Source: JBMOKU01 sp049324315
GTDB lineage: Bacteria > Bacillota > Clostridia > Peptostreptococcales > Thermotaleaceae
Direction: 5' to 3'
NCBI GenBank assembly: GCA_049324315.1
Contig: JBMOKU010000016.1
Location: 1 to 64,000, forward strand
DNA: 64,000 nt
Shown: positions 1 to 9,987 of the stretch, piece after piece
How the letters are laid out: each line of letters starts with the position of its first letter
Position numbering within the stretch: position 1 is the first letter of the stretch
Program-made: the position numbers and the translations under genes
Notes under the pieces: generated by a model
Database searches by the model: none
What the model was told of the DNA's origin: nothing
The model's input: the letters and a program-made list of their open reading frames with translations, nothing else

Positions 1-428
1 AAATACCATCAGCCGCAGTCATCAGTGACATCCTGGCAAAACACGTGGACTTCTTCAGCATAGGTACCAATGACCTGATCCAATACACCTGTGCCGTAGA
101 CCGAATGAACGAAAAAATACACCACCTGTACAACCCATTCAACCCTGCCGTACTACGACTGATCAAAACCGTCATAGACAATGGACACAAAGCAGGCATC
201 TGGGTAGGCATGTGTGGTGAAATGGCAGGAGACAAAAAAATGATCCCAATCCTTCTGGGCATGGGATTGGACGAATTCAGCATGAGCCCTATATCCATCC
301 TGCCTGCAAGAAAGCTGATCCAAACACTATCCTATGAAGCCGTGAAAAAGCTGGCTGAAGCTGTACTGTCCATGGGAACAGCCGAAGAAATAGAGGTTTA
401 TGTAGAAAAGTTTTGTCAGACGATATAA
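1..428 (+). CDS. ptsI: PTS enzyme I (phosphoenolpyruvate-protein phosphotransferase), C-terminal part
   Basis: This is the C-terminal end of enzyme I, the cytoplasmic kinase that moves phosphate from PEP to HPr. The gene enters from outside the window; codons are in phase from base 3. The FFSIGTNDLIQYT segment followed by GMCGEMAGD is the PEP-binding barrel signature, and the Cys of GMCGE is the catalytic cysteine of the family. About 141 residues of the usual 570 or so are present, ending normally. It fits with hprK further on, which acts on the same HPr. A paralogue such as a PEP synthase-like protein is possible but less likely given the motif set. Confidence 0.9.
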   Translation, partial: IPSAAVISDILAKHVDFFSIGTNDLIQYTCAVDRMNEKIHHLYNPFNPAVLRLIKTVIDNGHKAGIWVGMCGEMAGDKKMIPILLGMGLDEFSMSPISILPARKLIQTLSYEAVKKLAEAVLSMGTAEEIEVYVEKFCQTI

Positions 429-480
429 ATATTTATTAAATTTTAGAAACAAAATAACATCCTCCCTTTTTGAAATAAAA

Positions 481-507
481 AGTCAGTTTTAAGAAACTGG
501 CTTTTTT
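481..507 (+). terminator. Rho-independent terminator after enzyme I
   Basis: A 9-bp stem (AGTCAGTTT with AAACTGGCT, one G-T pair) is followed by a run of six T. It lies about 50 bases after the enzyme I stop codon. Confidence 0.8.
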
Positions 508-552
508 CCATAGATATCTATATATAAAACAATAAAAAGATTACATTTTATC

Positions 553-630
553 TTGTAGGGGCTGCTGCCTACAGCAGCCCGGTTCAGCCCATACGTCGCA
601 ATGGGTCGCCGTAGGCAGCGACCCCTACAA
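553..630. repeat. Palindromic intergenic repeat with TTGTAGGGG / CCCCTACAA ends
   Basis: The element opens with TTGTAGGGG and closes with its exact reverse complement. Each arm also carries an inner GCTGCCTAC-type stem, so the whole 78 bases can fold. Shorter relatives starting GTAGGG occur at 10525, 25855 and 34147. The remaining bases from 631 to about 860 show nothing I can name. Confidence 0.6.
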
Positions 631-867
631 TGTAAAATATTTAATGCGTATATATAGCATAAAAGTTTTAGGTCTTGCTATGAGCTATCAGCCAGAATGG
701 CATGGATCTTCGAAATCAGCATGATCTGTCATATAATCGAATTCTAAAGATAGACACATAATGATTTGGAATACATTGACATAGATGAGACAAAAAGATA
801 TAATAAAACCTGCGAACAAATGTTTGTGTCGTGGTAAATATTGCATCCTAAGTCCGAGAAACGGATA

Positions 868-876
868 TGTTATAAT
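868..876 (+). promoter_or_regulatory. Extended -10 promoter for uvrB
   Basis: TGTTATAAT matches the extended -10 form TGnTATAAT and sits 33 bases before the uvrB start. No good -35 box is seen at 17 bases, which is usual for extended -10 promoters. Confidence 0.5.
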
Positions 877-908
877 TTGACTTGGAATAAAAGAAAAGAG
901 GTAAACGG

Positions 909-2888
909 ATGGGAATATTTAAAATTTCTTCAGAATATAAACCTACTGGCGATCAGCCTAGCGCTATTACTGCCCTAAGTCAGGGGATTGAGCAGGGTGT
1001 GAAGCATCAAACTCTTCTAGGGGTAACTGGCTCAGGAAAGACCTTTACCATGGCCAATGTGATAGAAACTGTCCAAAAACCAACCTTAGTCATTGCCCAC
1101 AATAAAACGCTGGCGGCACAATTATGCGGCGAATTTAAGGCGTTTTTTCCGGATAATGCTGTAGAGTATTTTGTCAGTTATTATGATTATTATCAGCCTG
1201 AGGCTTATGTTGCCCATACAGATACCTATATTGAAAAAGATGCACAAATTAATGAAGAAATTGATAAGTTAAGGCACTCCGCAACGGCTGCTTTATTTGA
1301 ACGAAGGGATGTAATCATCGTTGCCAGTGTTTCGTGTATTTATGGACTTGGCGACCCCATTGATTATGAAAATCAAGTATTATCCTTAAGGCCGGGGATG
1401 ATAAGAGGCAGGGATGAAATCTTAAGAAAGCTCATTGACATTCAATATATACGAAATGATATCAATTTTGTTAGAGGAACTTTTCGCGTTCGTGGTGATG
1501 TGGTGGAGATATTCCCAGCGTCATCCTCTGAAAATGCTGTACGGGTTGAACTTTTTGGAGACGAGATAGAGCGGATTACAGAGATTAATGTCCTTACCGG
1601 TGAAATCATCGGTCTAAGAAATCATGTCTCTATTTTTCCAGCTTCCCATTATGTTACAACAAAGGATAAACTGGATAAAGCCATTGGAGATATTGAAGCG
1701 GAATTAAAAGAAAGAGTAGACTATTTCAAAGCCAATGAGAAACTCATTGAAGCCCAAAGAATACAACAGCGAACCATGTATGACATTGAGATGTTGAAAG
1801 AAGTGGGTTTTTGTCAGGGCATTGAAAACTATTCAAGACATATTTCCCAAAGACCCCCAGGCAGCAAGCCTTATACGTTGATAGATTACTTCCCAGATGA
1901 TTTCTTAATCATTGTCGATGAATCCCACGTAAGCATTCCACAAATTAGAGGAATGTATGCAGGAGACCGGTCCAGAAAAGAATCTCTGGTTGAATATGGT
2001 TTCCGGCTGCCTTCTGCTTATGACAATCGACCTTTGAATTTTGGCGAATTTGAAGGGCTGGTAAACCAGATCGTATATGTCAGCGCCACGCCCGGGCCTT
2101 ATGAACGGGAACATAGCGAAACCATTGTTGAGCAAATTATTCGTCCTACCGGCTTGATTGATCCGGAAATCCTTGTTCGTCCTATCAAAGGACAAATCGA
2201 CGATCTGCTGGGCGAAATTCATCAAGTAGTCAGTAGGGGTGAGAGGGTACTGGTAACAACACTGACGAAAAAAATGGCTGAGGATTTGACAGCATACTTA
2301 AAAGATGTAGATATAAAGGTCAGATACCTGCATTCTGATATTGAGACGCTGGAACGTATGGAGATCATCCGGGACCTGCGTATGGGTGTATTTGATGTAC
2401 TGGTTGGTATCAATCTCCTTAGAGAAGGTCTTGACCTGCCGGAGGTTTCTCTCGTGGCGATTCTGGATGCAGATAAAGAGGGCTTCCTGCGATCTGAAAC
2501 TTCTTTAATTCAGACCATTGGTAGAGCTGCAAGGAACATAAACGGTAAAGTGGTCATGTACGCCGATACAGTAACGGATTCCATGAGACGCGCTATTGGT
2601 GAGACCAACCGAAGGAGACACATACAGGAAGAATACAATCAAAAACACCGTATTACACCACAGGGCATCACAAAGAAAGTAAGAGATATCATCGAAGCCA
2701 CGAAAGTTGCCGAAGAGAATGTCAAGTACGGTATTGACAAGGAAATTCAACAGATTCATAAAGATGAATTGAAAGACATGATCCAACGATTAGAGGATGA
2801 AATGAAAGAGGCAGCGGCGAATCTTCAGTTCGAAAGAGCTGCCGAACTGAGGGATAAGGTACTTGAACTGAAGCAGAAGCTAGAGTAG
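909..2888 (+). CDS. uvrB: Excinuclease ABC subunit B
   Basis: UvrB is the helicase-like damage-verification subunit of nucleotide excision repair; it is loaded by UvrA and then binds UvrC. The 659 residues match the usual length. The Walker A motif GVTGSGKTFT lies near residue 40, a beta-hairpin region with YYDYYQPEAYV near 95, the helicase motif DESH near 338, and a C-terminal UVR coiled-coil (LEDEMKEAAANLQFERAAELRD) that binds UvrC. AAGAGG lies upstream of the ATG. uvrA follows after 10 bases, so the two are almost certainly one operon; uvrC is nearby at 7123. Confidence 0.98.
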   Translation: MGIFKISSEYKPTGDQPSAITALSQGIEQGVKHQTLLGVTGSGKTFTMANVIETVQKPTLVIAHNKTLAAQLCGEFKAFFPDNAVEYFVSYYDYYQPEAYVAHTDTYIEKDAQINEEIDKLRHSATAALFERRDVIIVASVSCIYGLGDPIDYENQVLSLRPGMIRGRDEILRKLIDIQYIRNDINFVRGTFRVRGDVVEIFPASSSENAVRVELFGDEIERITEINVLTGEIIGLRNHVSIFPASHYVTTKDKLDKAIGDIEAELKERVDYFKANEKLIEAQRIQQRTMYDIEMLKEVGFCQGIENYSRHISQRPPGSKPYTLIDYFPDDFLIIVDESHVSIPQIRGMYAGDRSRKESLVEYGFRLPSAYDNRPLNFGEFEGLVNQIVYVSATPGPYEREHSETIVEQIIRPTGLIDPEILVRPIKGQIDDLLGEIHQVVSRGERVLVTTLTKKMAEDLTAYLKDVDIKVRYLHSDIETLERMEIIRDLRMGVFDVLVGINLLREGLDLPEVSLVAILDADKEGFLRSETSLIQTIGRAARNINGKVVMYADTVTDSMRRAIGETNRRRHIQEEYNQKHRITPQGITKKVRDIIEATKVAEENVKYGIDKEIQQIHKDELKDMIQRLEDEMKEAAANLQFERAAELRDKVLELKQKLE

Positions 2889-2898
2889 AGGTGTATTT

Positions 2899-5736
2899 AT
2901 GTCAAAAAATAAGATTATTGTTAAAGGTGCAAGAGAACATAATTTGAAGAACATCGATGTGGAAATTCCACGGGATAAATTTGTTGTAATGACTGGCTTG
3001 AGTGGCTCAGGTAAATCTTCTTTGGCCTTTGATACCATCTATGCTGAAGGACAAAGACGATATGTAGAGAGCTTGTCAGCCTATGCCAGACAGTTCTTGG
3101 GACAGATGGAAAAGCCTGATGTGGATTACATTGAGGGATTGTCTCCGGCTATATCCATTGACCAAAAAACAACCAGCAGAAACCCCCGTTCCACTGTGGG
3201 GACAGTTACAGAGATATATGATTATTTAAGACTATTATTTGCCAGGGTAGGAACGCCCCATTGTCCCGAATGCGGTCGTGAGATTGCGCAGCAGACTGTG
3301 GATCAGATTGTTGATAAAATCATGGAGCTGCCGGAAAAAACGAAAATTCAAATCTTGGCACCTGTTATTAGAGGGAGAAAGGGCGAGCATTCCAAAGTTT
3401 TAGAAAGCATTAAAAAGGACGGCTTTGTCCGGGTACGTATTGATGGAGAAATCAAAGAACTGAGCGAAGAGATTAAGCTGGCAAAAACAAAAAAACATAC
3501 CATAGAAGTAGTCGTGGATCGATTGGTTATTAAGGAAGGAATTGAAAAGCGATTGACGGATTCCCTAGAAACAACGTTGTCGTTATCAGAAGGTTTAGTT
3601 GTTGTTAATATCGTCGATGGAGAAGATATGACATTTAGTACAAAGTTTTCTTGTCCAGAGCATGGTATCGGAATTGAGGAACTGGAGCCCAGGATGTTTT
3701 CCTTTAATAGCCCTTATGGGGCATGTTCCCACTGCAACGGCATCGGTTTCCTGCAGAAGATTGACCCGGATTTAATCATTCCCAATCCATCACTGTCTAT
3801 TAAAGAAGGCGGCGTTGCTCCATTGTCTAATTCGGGAGAAGGTACTTATTATTTTGAAATGATTGATGCCTTAGCGAAGGAATATGGTGTGAATACAGAG
3901 ATGTCATTAGAGACTTTACCGGAACAGTTTATACAGGACCTATTATACGGAACCGGTAAAAGGACCATTGAATTCACCTACGAAAGCAAATTCGGAGGCA
4001 TGAGAAAGTATAGAGCGCCCTTTGAAGGGATCGTAAAAAATCTTGAGCGTAGATATAAAGAAACCAATTCAGATTATATGCGGGAAAAGATCGAAGAGTT
4101 TATGAGCCTAACTCCTTGTGATAGCTGTCAGGGAACCCGGTTAAAACCAGAGGTATTGTCTGTTAAAATTGCTGATAAAAACATAGCGGATGTAACGGAT
4201 TTCTCCGTAAGGCAAGCCCTTGAATTTTTTGAGCACTTGCAATTGACAGAAAAGAATAAGATGATTGCACGGCAGATATTAAAGGAAATTCATGAACGTT
4301 TGAAGTTTTTGGTGGATGTGGGATTGGATTATCTGACCTTATCCAGGACAGCTGGAACGCTGTCCGGAGGAGAATCCCAGCGAATCAGACTGGCAACACA
4401 AATCGGTTCAAGTCTTGTGGGTGTATTGTATATTCTAGATGAACCCAGTATTGGACTTCACCAAAGAGATAATGAAAAGCTTCTAAAGACTCTAAGAAAT
4501 TTAACGGACATTGGAAATACATTAATTGTGGTAGAGCATGATGAGGATACGATGTTTTATGCCGATCATATCATTGATATCGGGCCAGGTGCCGGTGCCA
4601 GAGGAGGCCAAATCATCGCCGAGGGTACGGTTCACGATATCATGGCCAGTGAAGCATCCATTACAGGTCAGTATTTAAGTGGAAAGAAGCAAATCGAGAT
4701 ACCGGATATCCGAAGAAAACCAAATGGAAAATGGATCAACGTTATTGGCGCAAGAGAAAACAACTTAAAGCATTTGACCGTAAACTTTCCTTTAGGCATA
4801 TTCAGTTGTGTAACCGGGGTTTCCGGTTCGGGAAAAAGTACATTAATCAATGAAATTCTTTATAAAAGACTGTCCATGGAGCTGCATCGTGCAAAGTGCA
4901 AACCCGGTCACCATGACGACATTAAGGGTTTGGAGCATATCGATAAGGTGATTGACATCGATCAGTCTCCTATCGGAAGAACACCCCGTTCCAATCCCGC
5001 TACGTATACTGGAGTTTTTGATATGATCCGTGACGTGTTTGCCAAGGTACCGGAGGCGAAAATGAAAGGCTACCAGAAAGGCAGATTCAGCTTTAATGTA
5101 AAAGGTGGAAGGTGCGAAGCCTGCAAAGGAGACGGTATTATCAAAATTGAAATGCATTTTCTACCGGATGTATATGTGCCCTGTGATGTATGTAAGGGAA
5201 AACGCTATAATCGTGAAACGCTGGAAGTTAAATATAAAGGGAAGTCTATTTCCGATGTGTTGGATATGACTGTGGAAGAAGCCCTTGAATTCTTCCAAAA
5301 TATACCGGGCATTCAACGAAAATTACAGACACTGTACGAAGTGGGCTTAGGGTATATCAAGCTTGGACAGCCTTCAACCCAATTATCCGGTGGAGAAGCC
5401 CAAAGAATTAAACTGGCTACGGAATTGAGCAAACGCAGTACAGGAAAGACCTTATATATTCTTGACGAACCAACAACGGGCCTTCATATTGCGGATATCC
5501 ACAAACTGATTGGTGTTCTTAATAGATTGGTGGATTCAGGGAATACTGTTTTGGTTATAGAACACAATCTTGATGTAATCAAAACCTGCGATTATGTGAT
5601 CGACTTGGGCCCTGAAGGAGGAGACTGTGGAGGCGAAATTGTGGCTGAAGGGACTCCGGAAGAAGTAGCAGAGGTACCGACGTCTTATACAGGTATGTTT
5701 CTTAAAAAATTATTTGAAAAAAGTGATAAAGTCTAG
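2899..5736 (+). CDS. uvrA: Excinuclease ABC subunit A
   Basis: UvrA is the DNA-damage sensor ATPase of nucleotide excision repair. The 945 residues contain two ABC ATPase modules: Walker A GLSGSGKSS near residue 33 and GVSGSGKST near 640, with signature LSGGESQR and LSGGEAQR. Zinc-binding CxxC pairs are visible (CPECGRE, CSHCNG, CEACKGDG, CDVCKGK). It begins 10 bases after uvrB with AGAGGTG as ribosome site. A weak hairpin (AAAGTCTAG with CTAGGCTTT) follows the stop and may end the operon. Confidence 0.98.
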   Translation: MSKNKIIVKGAREHNLKNIDVEIPRDKFVVMTGLSGSGKSSLAFDTIYAEGQRRYVESLSAYARQFLGQMEKPDVDYIEGLSPAISIDQKTTSRNPRSTVGTVTEIYDYLRLLFARVGTPHCPECGREIAQQTVDQIVDKIMELPEKTKIQILAPVIRGRKGEHSKVLESIKKDGFVRVRIDGEIKELSEEIKLAKTKKHTIEVVVDRLVIKEGIEKRLTDSLETTLSLSEGLVVVNIVDGEDMTFSTKFSCPEHGIGIEELEPRMFSFNSPYGACSHCNGIGFLQKIDPDLIIPNPSLSIKEGGVAPLSNSGEGTYYFEMIDALAKEYGVNTEMSLETLPEQFIQDLLYGTGKRTIEFTYESKFGGMRKYRAPFEGIVKNLERRYKETNSDYMREKIEEFMSLTPCDSCQGTRLKPEVLSVKIADKNIADVTDFSVRQALEFFEHLQLTEKNKMIARQILKEIHERLKFLVDVGLDYLTLSRTAGTLSGGESQRIRLATQIGSSLVGVLYILDEPSIGLHQRDNEKLLKTLRNLTDIGNTLIVVEHDEDTMFYADHIIDIGPGAGARGGQIIAEGTVHDIMASEASITGQYLSGKKQIEIPDIRRKPNGKWINVIGARENNLKHLTVNFPLGIFSCVTGVSGSGKSTLINEILYKRLSMELHRAKCKPGHHDDIKGLEHIDKVIDIDQSPIGRTPRSNPATYTGVFDMIRDVFAKVPEAKMKGYQKGRFSFNVKGGRCEACKGDGIIKIEMHFLPDVYVPCDVCKGKRYNRETLEVKYKGKSISDVLDMTVEEALEFFQNIPGIQRKLQTLYEVGLGYIKLGQPSTQLSGGEAQRIKLATELSKRSTGKTLYILDEPTTGLHIADIHKLIGVLNRLVDSGNTVLVIEHNLDVIKTCDYVIDLGPEGGDCGGEIVAEGTPEEVAEVPTSYTGMFLKKLFEKSDKV

Positions 5737-5757
5737 GAGAAATTTCTAGGCTTTATT

Positions 5758-5766
5758 TGATATAAT
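5758..5766 (+). promoter_or_regulatory. Extended -10 promoter for the PilZ gene
   Basis: TGATATAAT fits TGnTATAAT and lies 57 bases before the chosen PilZ start. The same nonamer recurs before fdhA, the tup operon and the aspartic-protease cassette. Confidence 0.5.
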
Positions 5767-5822
5767 AGTGATTACAGATCGATAGATTCTTGGAAATTGA
5801 CTGGAAGTTCGGGGGGAGAATC

Positions 5823-6464
5823 ATGGGTGATTATGTGAAGATTGAGAAGGAATCCAGCATAAAACTAAGTACGGAAATGGCTGTAGAGCTGACAGGTCAA
5901 ATATACCATGTTGAAGAAGACTGGATAACCTTTGAAACGAATTATGACCTGAATATGGACAAGCAGAGTGGCATTAAAGCACTGTGCTACGTATCGAACC
6001 CTAACACAACCGTCCATTCTTTTATGACGGAGATCGTTGAGATTGATCATCGACTTATTAAAATTAAAAACCCCATGAAACAAAAGATAGATACTATTGA
6101 GAAAAGACAGCAAATACGATTGGAAATGAATCTAAACATCACTTGTTATATTAGAGGATTTCAAAATAAGGAGATCGTATGTGATAAATATATTCCGAGT
6201 ACTGTAAAGGACTTGAGTGCTGGAGGTGCGCTACTTCATTCGCAGCTTTCTCTGCCGAAACAGACAGTCGTTGTTACCGAACTGCCTTTGGGAGCGGAGG
6301 AAATAATGGTAACCCTGGAAGTATTGAGGAGTGACAAAAGGGAAGACGGCTTTTATATGGGATGTAAATTCCTGCGGTTAGATCGACATGAAGAGCATAA
6401 GATCATGAAGACTGTATTGAAAGGGCACCTGAAGAAAACAAAGCAAGCCAAGAATAGAAAGTAG
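5823..6464 (+). CDS. PilZ-domain protein, probable cyclic-di-GMP effector
   Basis: PilZ domains bind cyclic-di-GMP and act as cytoplasmic switches for motility or surface functions. The 213-residue protein has an N-terminal flagellar-brake-like region and a PilZ domain from about residue 88. The binding motifs RQQIR (RxxxR) and DLSAGG (DxSxxG) are both present. I chose the ATG at 5823 because GGGGGGAG lies just upstream; an earlier TTG has no ribosome site. The gene stands alone, so the partner it controls is unknown. Confidence 0.85.
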   Translation: MGDYVKIEKESSIKLSTEMAVELTGQIYHVEEDWITFETNYDLNMDKQSGIKALCYVSNPNTTVHSFMTEIVEIDHRLIKIKNPMKQKIDTIEKRQQIRLEMNLNITCYIRGFQNKEIVCDKYIPSTVKDLSAGGALLHSQLSLPKQTVVVTELPLGAEEIMVTLEVLRSDKREDGFYMGCKFLRLDRHEEHKIMKTVLKGHLKKTKQAKNRK

Positions 6465-6484
6465 CGTTTTATTCTTGGCTTTTC
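6445..6484. terminator. Convergent terminator between the PilZ gene and the stalk-domain gene
   Basis: A perfect 12-bp stem (AAGCCAAGAATA with TATTCTTGGCTT) starts inside the last codons of the PilZ gene and is followed by T-rich sequence. It can serve both converging genes. Confidence 0.65.
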
Positions 6485-6487
6485 CAA

Positions 6488-7033
6488 CTAATCAGCTATA
6501 ATGATACCTCTAATTTTATCCTCTGCATTAACAACTGCGCCGAGGACATCGCCAACCCGAAGGTCTTCGAAGGAAATGTTCATCTGCTTATTGTTTCTTT
6601 GAAGAATAAAGACGGCATCCTCTGATACTGGCAGTGTTGGTTGCAGGTATGTATGACGGTCATCATAATGCTCTTCGATGGTGATGGCGTTAGCCTCCCA
6701 ATCAATGGAAAGGATCTGGCCATATACAAACTGCTCACCGATCGATGGATTTGCTTCATCAAAATCGCGAAAGGAATGTATCTCCAGGATGTTGTTAATC
6801 TTATCGTAATTGTAGGAACCATTTACCATATACACAAGGGTGTTGACTGGAATATAGATTTGCTCCTCATGAATTAAGGCATCGGTAATCAGATCATTTT
6901 TCTGATTGGTTTTGATAATCATGCTTTGACTTTGTACCTGTAGGCTTTCAGAGCCTATAGATGCTGAAACCGCTGAAGTCATACAGACCGTAAGAATAAG
7001 AATAAAGACAAGCTTTTTTACTTTCGTTTGCAT
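6488..7033 (-). CDS. Secreted protein with a copper amine oxidase-like stalk domain
   Basis: The 181-residue protein starts with a signal peptide (basic MQTKVKK, then a hydrophobic stretch ending near SAVSA) and is probably exported. Residues about 40-90 (IYIPVNTLVYMVNGSYNYDKINN) match the copper amine oxidase N-terminal/stalk fold common in clostridial wall proteins, which despite the name is not an enzyme. The remainder is a small beta-rich region without a recognised motif. The ribosome site is the AGAGGGGG read on the minus strand. The function is unknown. Confidence 0.7.
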   Translation of the reverse strand: MQTKVKKLVFILILTVCMTSAVSASIGSESLQVQSQSMIIKTNQKNDLITDALIHEEQIYIPVNTLVYMVNGSYNYDKINNILEIHSFRDFDEANPSIGEQFVYGQILSIDWEANAITIEEHYDDRHTYLQPTLPVSEDAVFILQRNNKQMNISFEDLRVGDVLGAVVNAEDKIRGIIIAD

Positions 7034-7122
7034 GTGAATCCCCCTCTAGGAATATTTGTTAGCTGGATTATGAACAATAATGCTGAGATTTATACATGGA
7101 ATGAAAAAGTGGTGATGATAAA

Positions 7123-8997
7123 ATGTTTGATATACAGGAACAACTAAAAAAGCTTCCGGATAAACCGGGGGTTTACCTTATGAAGGATGAAAATGAAGAG
7201 ATTATTTATATTGGAAAGGCAATTTCACTGAAGAATAGAGTGAGACAATACTTTCAATCCTTGAAGCATCATCCTCCCAAGGTTAAAGCTATGGTGTCCA
7301 ATATTACAGAATTCGAGTATATATTAACAGATACTGAGCTGGAAGCGTTGATGCTGGAGAGCACCCTGATTAAAAAGCACAGGCCCAAATATAATGTTCT
7401 CCTGCGGGATGATAAGTATTACCCTTATATTAAAATAACCATGAAAGAAAGGTTTCCAAGGGTATTGGTAACCAGAAAAATGACAAAAGACGGCTCTCGA
7501 TATTTTGGGCCCTATCTACAGGCGGGTGCAGTGAATCAGACATTGGAATTATTAAAAAAGTATTATTCTATCCGTACCTGCAGCAAAAATCTTGAAAAGC
7601 TCCATGAAAGGCCTTGTCTCAATTATCATATACAGAAGTGTCATGGTCCTTGCACAGGGAAAATCAGCCATGAGGATTATATGAAAATCATTCAAGAAAT
7701 CATTCTCTTTTTAAGCGGAAAGCAAGATGAGCTGATCATGACATTAGAAGAAAAGATGAAAAAAGCAGCAGAAGATATGAAGTATGAGAGGGCTGCAGAA
7801 TATCGGGACCAAATTCAAGCGATTCAGCGAATTATGGAAAAGCAAAAAGTGGTTCTTGCACCGGAGAATGATCAAGATTTTATTGCTTTGGCCAGGGATG
7901 AAGAAGATACTTGTGTTATGGTGTTTTTTGTCCGTCAAGGAAAGCTAATGGGGCGAGAACACTATATGATTACAGCCACACCCGATGATGATAGAAGAGA
8001 AATCATGAGTTCATTCATCAAGCAGTTTTATGGCGGAACCACCTATATACCAAAGGAAATTTTTATTCATGATGAAATTGAAGATCAACAGCTTATTGAA
8101 CAGTGGCTGTCAACCAAGCGAGAATCTAAAGTGAATATTAAGAGCCCTCAGAGAGGGGAAAAGAAAGCGTTTCTTGAAATGGTTCATAAGAATGCAGTAG
8201 AAATGCTTATGCACTTTAAAGAAAAAATAAAACTGGAAAAGAACAAACGTGAAGGAGCATTGGAAGAACTGGCTTCTTATCTGGAATTGGACAAAATACC
8301 CTATCGCATAGAAGCTTATGATATTTCCAATACCCAAGGCGTACAGTCTGTTGGATCCATGGTTGTTTTTGAAAATGGGAAGGCCAAATACAGCGATTAC
8401 CGTAGGTTTAAAATTAAAACCATAGAAGGTCCAAATGATTACGGAAGTATGCAGGAGGTCATCTTCAGAAGGTTCAAAAAAGGGCTGGAGGAAGCAGAAA
8501 ATTTAAAAGAAAAAGGAATTGTTGATGAGGAAGGTAAATTTTCTAGAATGCCCGATTTGATCTTGATTGACGGTGGTATCGGTCAAGTCAATGCAGCTCT
8601 GGATGTATTAAAAGCTTTGCAGATTGACATTCCTACGGCTGGGATGGTAAAGGATGAGAAACACAAGACGCGGGATCTGGTCTACAACAATCGAGAAGCT
8701 GGCGTTGGAAAACACAGCTTTGCATTCCAATTAATTGGAAAAATACAGGAAGAAGCCCACCGCTTTGCCATTACCTATCATAAAAGTCTTCGAGGTAAAA
8801 CGGTTATTGCTTCCATATTGGATGATATCTCTGGAATAGGAGAGAATAGAAGAATTGCATTATTGAAACATTTTGGAGGTATCGATAAAATTAAACAGGC
8901 ATCGGTGGAGGAGCTTTCTGAAGTAAAAGGGATGAACAAGAGAATTGCCGAGGAAGTATATATGCATTTTCAAAAGAAAAAAAGGGAAGAGGAGTAG
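7123..8997 (+). CDS. uvrC: Excinuclease ABC subunit C
   Basis: UvrC makes both incisions in nucleotide excision repair. The 624 residues show the GIY-YIG nuclease near the start (PGVYLMKDENEEIIYIGKA), a central UVR motif (MKYERAAEYRDQIQAI) that contacts UvrB, the RNase H-like nuclease with DGGIGQVNAA and DEKHKTR, and a C-terminal helix-hairpin-helix pair (DISGIGENRRIALLKHFGG). All expected parts are intact. hprK follows after 8 bases, suggesting joint transcription. Confidence 0.98.
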   Translation: MFDIQEQLKKLPDKPGVYLMKDENEEIIYIGKAISLKNRVRQYFQSLKHHPPKVKAMVSNITEFEYILTDTELEALMLESTLIKKHRPKYNVLLRDDKYYPYIKITMKERFPRVLVTRKMTKDGSRYFGPYLQAGAVNQTLELLKKYYSIRTCSKNLEKLHERPCLNYHIQKCHGPCTGKISHEDYMKIIQEIILFLSGKQDELIMTLEEKMKKAAEDMKYERAAEYRDQIQAIQRIMEKQKVVLAPENDQDFIALARDEEDTCVMVFFVRQGKLMGREHYMITATPDDDRREIMSSFIKQFYGGTTYIPKEIFIHDEIEDQQLIEQWLSTKRESKVNIKSPQRGEKKAFLEMVHKNAVEMLMHFKEKIKLEKNKREGALEELASYLELDKIPYRIEAYDISNTQGVQSVGSMVVFENGKAKYSDYRRFKIKTIEGPNDYGSMQEVIFRRFKKGLEEAENLKEKGIVDEEGKFSRMPDLILIDGGIGQVNAALDVLKALQIDIPTAGMVKDEKHKTRDLVYNNREAGVGKHSFAFQLIGKIQEEAHRFAITYHKSLRGKTVIASILDDISGIGENRRIALLKHFGGIDKIKQASVEELSEVKGMNKRIAEEVYMHFQKKKREEE

Positions 8998-9005
8998 GTG
9001 TTACC

Positions 9006-9947
9006 ATGGCGGATAAGGTTTTATTAGATCAATTTATAAAGGATATGGATTTAGAAGTCATCTATATGCCTGAAAAAGTAGATTTTCATGTAGAAATTAG
9101 TGAAATAAACAGACCTGGACTGCAATTGGCGGGGTTTTATACGTATTTTGCTTATGAGAGGGTACAGGTAATCGGCCGGGTTGAGTGGACTTTTTTCTCC
9201 ACCCTTACCACAGAGGTTCGTAAAGAACGGGCTGAAAGACTTCTGGCCTATCCGATACCTTGCCTTATTTTCTCGCGGGGCTTAGATGTTTATCAAGAAA
9301 TACTGGACGCAGCGAAAAAATACAATCGACCCCTCTTTAGGACAACGGTGCCCACCACGAAATTTACAGCCAAGATAACCAATTATCTGGAAGATAAACT
9401 GGCTCCTGTTATAACAAGACATGGCGTTTTGGTGGAAGTATACGGAATCGGAATTTTGATGATTGGTGAGAGCGGCGTGGGGAAAAGTGAGACTGCCTTG
9501 GAACTGATTAAAAGGGGACATCGGTTAGTTGCTGATGATGCTGTGGAAATTAAGAAAAAAGACGAAAAAACCATAGAAGGAAGTGCTCCGGAACTAATTC
9601 GGCATTATATGGAAATCCGCGGGGTTGGGATTCTGGATATCATACAGCTTTATGGGGTAGGTGCCGTCCGAGATCAAAAGTATATTGACATGGTTATTGA
9701 ACTGGAAAACTGGGATGATAAAAAACAATATGACCGGCTGGGCCTTGATGGAGAATATATGGATATACTGGGCATCCAGATTTCAAAGCTTACCATACCG
9801 ATAAAACCGGGACGAAACTTGGCAATGCTGGTGGAAGTGGCCGCCAGGAATCATCGGCAAAAACAAATGGGCTTTAATGCTGCGGAAGCACTGAATGCAA
9901 AGCTTCTCAAGCAGATGAATCCTTCTTTATTAGACATTGATGAATAG
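9006..9947 (+). CDS. hprK: HPr kinase/phosphorylase
   Basis: This bifunctional enzyme phosphorylates and dephosphorylates Ser46 of HPr and so drives CcpA-dependent carbon catabolite repression in Firmicutes. At 313 residues it has the usual length. The Walker A GESGVGKSE is near residue 155, followed by the capping loop region, and the signature EIRGVGILDI is near 205. It sits directly after uvrC. The enzyme I end at base 1 shows that the PTS phosphorelay it controls is present. Confidence 0.97.
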   Translation: MADKVLLDQFIKDMDLEVIYMPEKVDFHVEISEINRPGLQLAGFYTYFAYERVQVIGRVEWTFFSTLTTEVRKERAERLLAYPIPCLIFSRGLDVYQEILDAAKKYNRPLFRTTVPTTKFTAKITNYLEDKLAPVITRHGVLVEVYGIGILMIGESGVGKSETALELIKRGHRLVADDAVEIKKKDEKTIEGSAPELIRHYMEIRGVGILDIIQLYGVGAVRDQKYIDMVIELENWDDKKQYDRLGLDGEYMDILGIQISKLTIPIKPGRNLAMLVEVAARNHRQKQMGFNAAEALNAKLLKQMNPSLLDIDE

Positions 9948-9954
9948 AAAACAA

Positions 9955-9987
9955 AAAATAACCAAGGTGATTCACCTTGGTTATTTT
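9955..9987. terminator. Bidirectional terminator between hprK and the mogA-like gene
   Basis: A 16-bp perfect palindrome (AAAATAACCAAGGTGA and its complement) has A on one side and T on the other, so it can end the two converging genes. Confidence 0.85.
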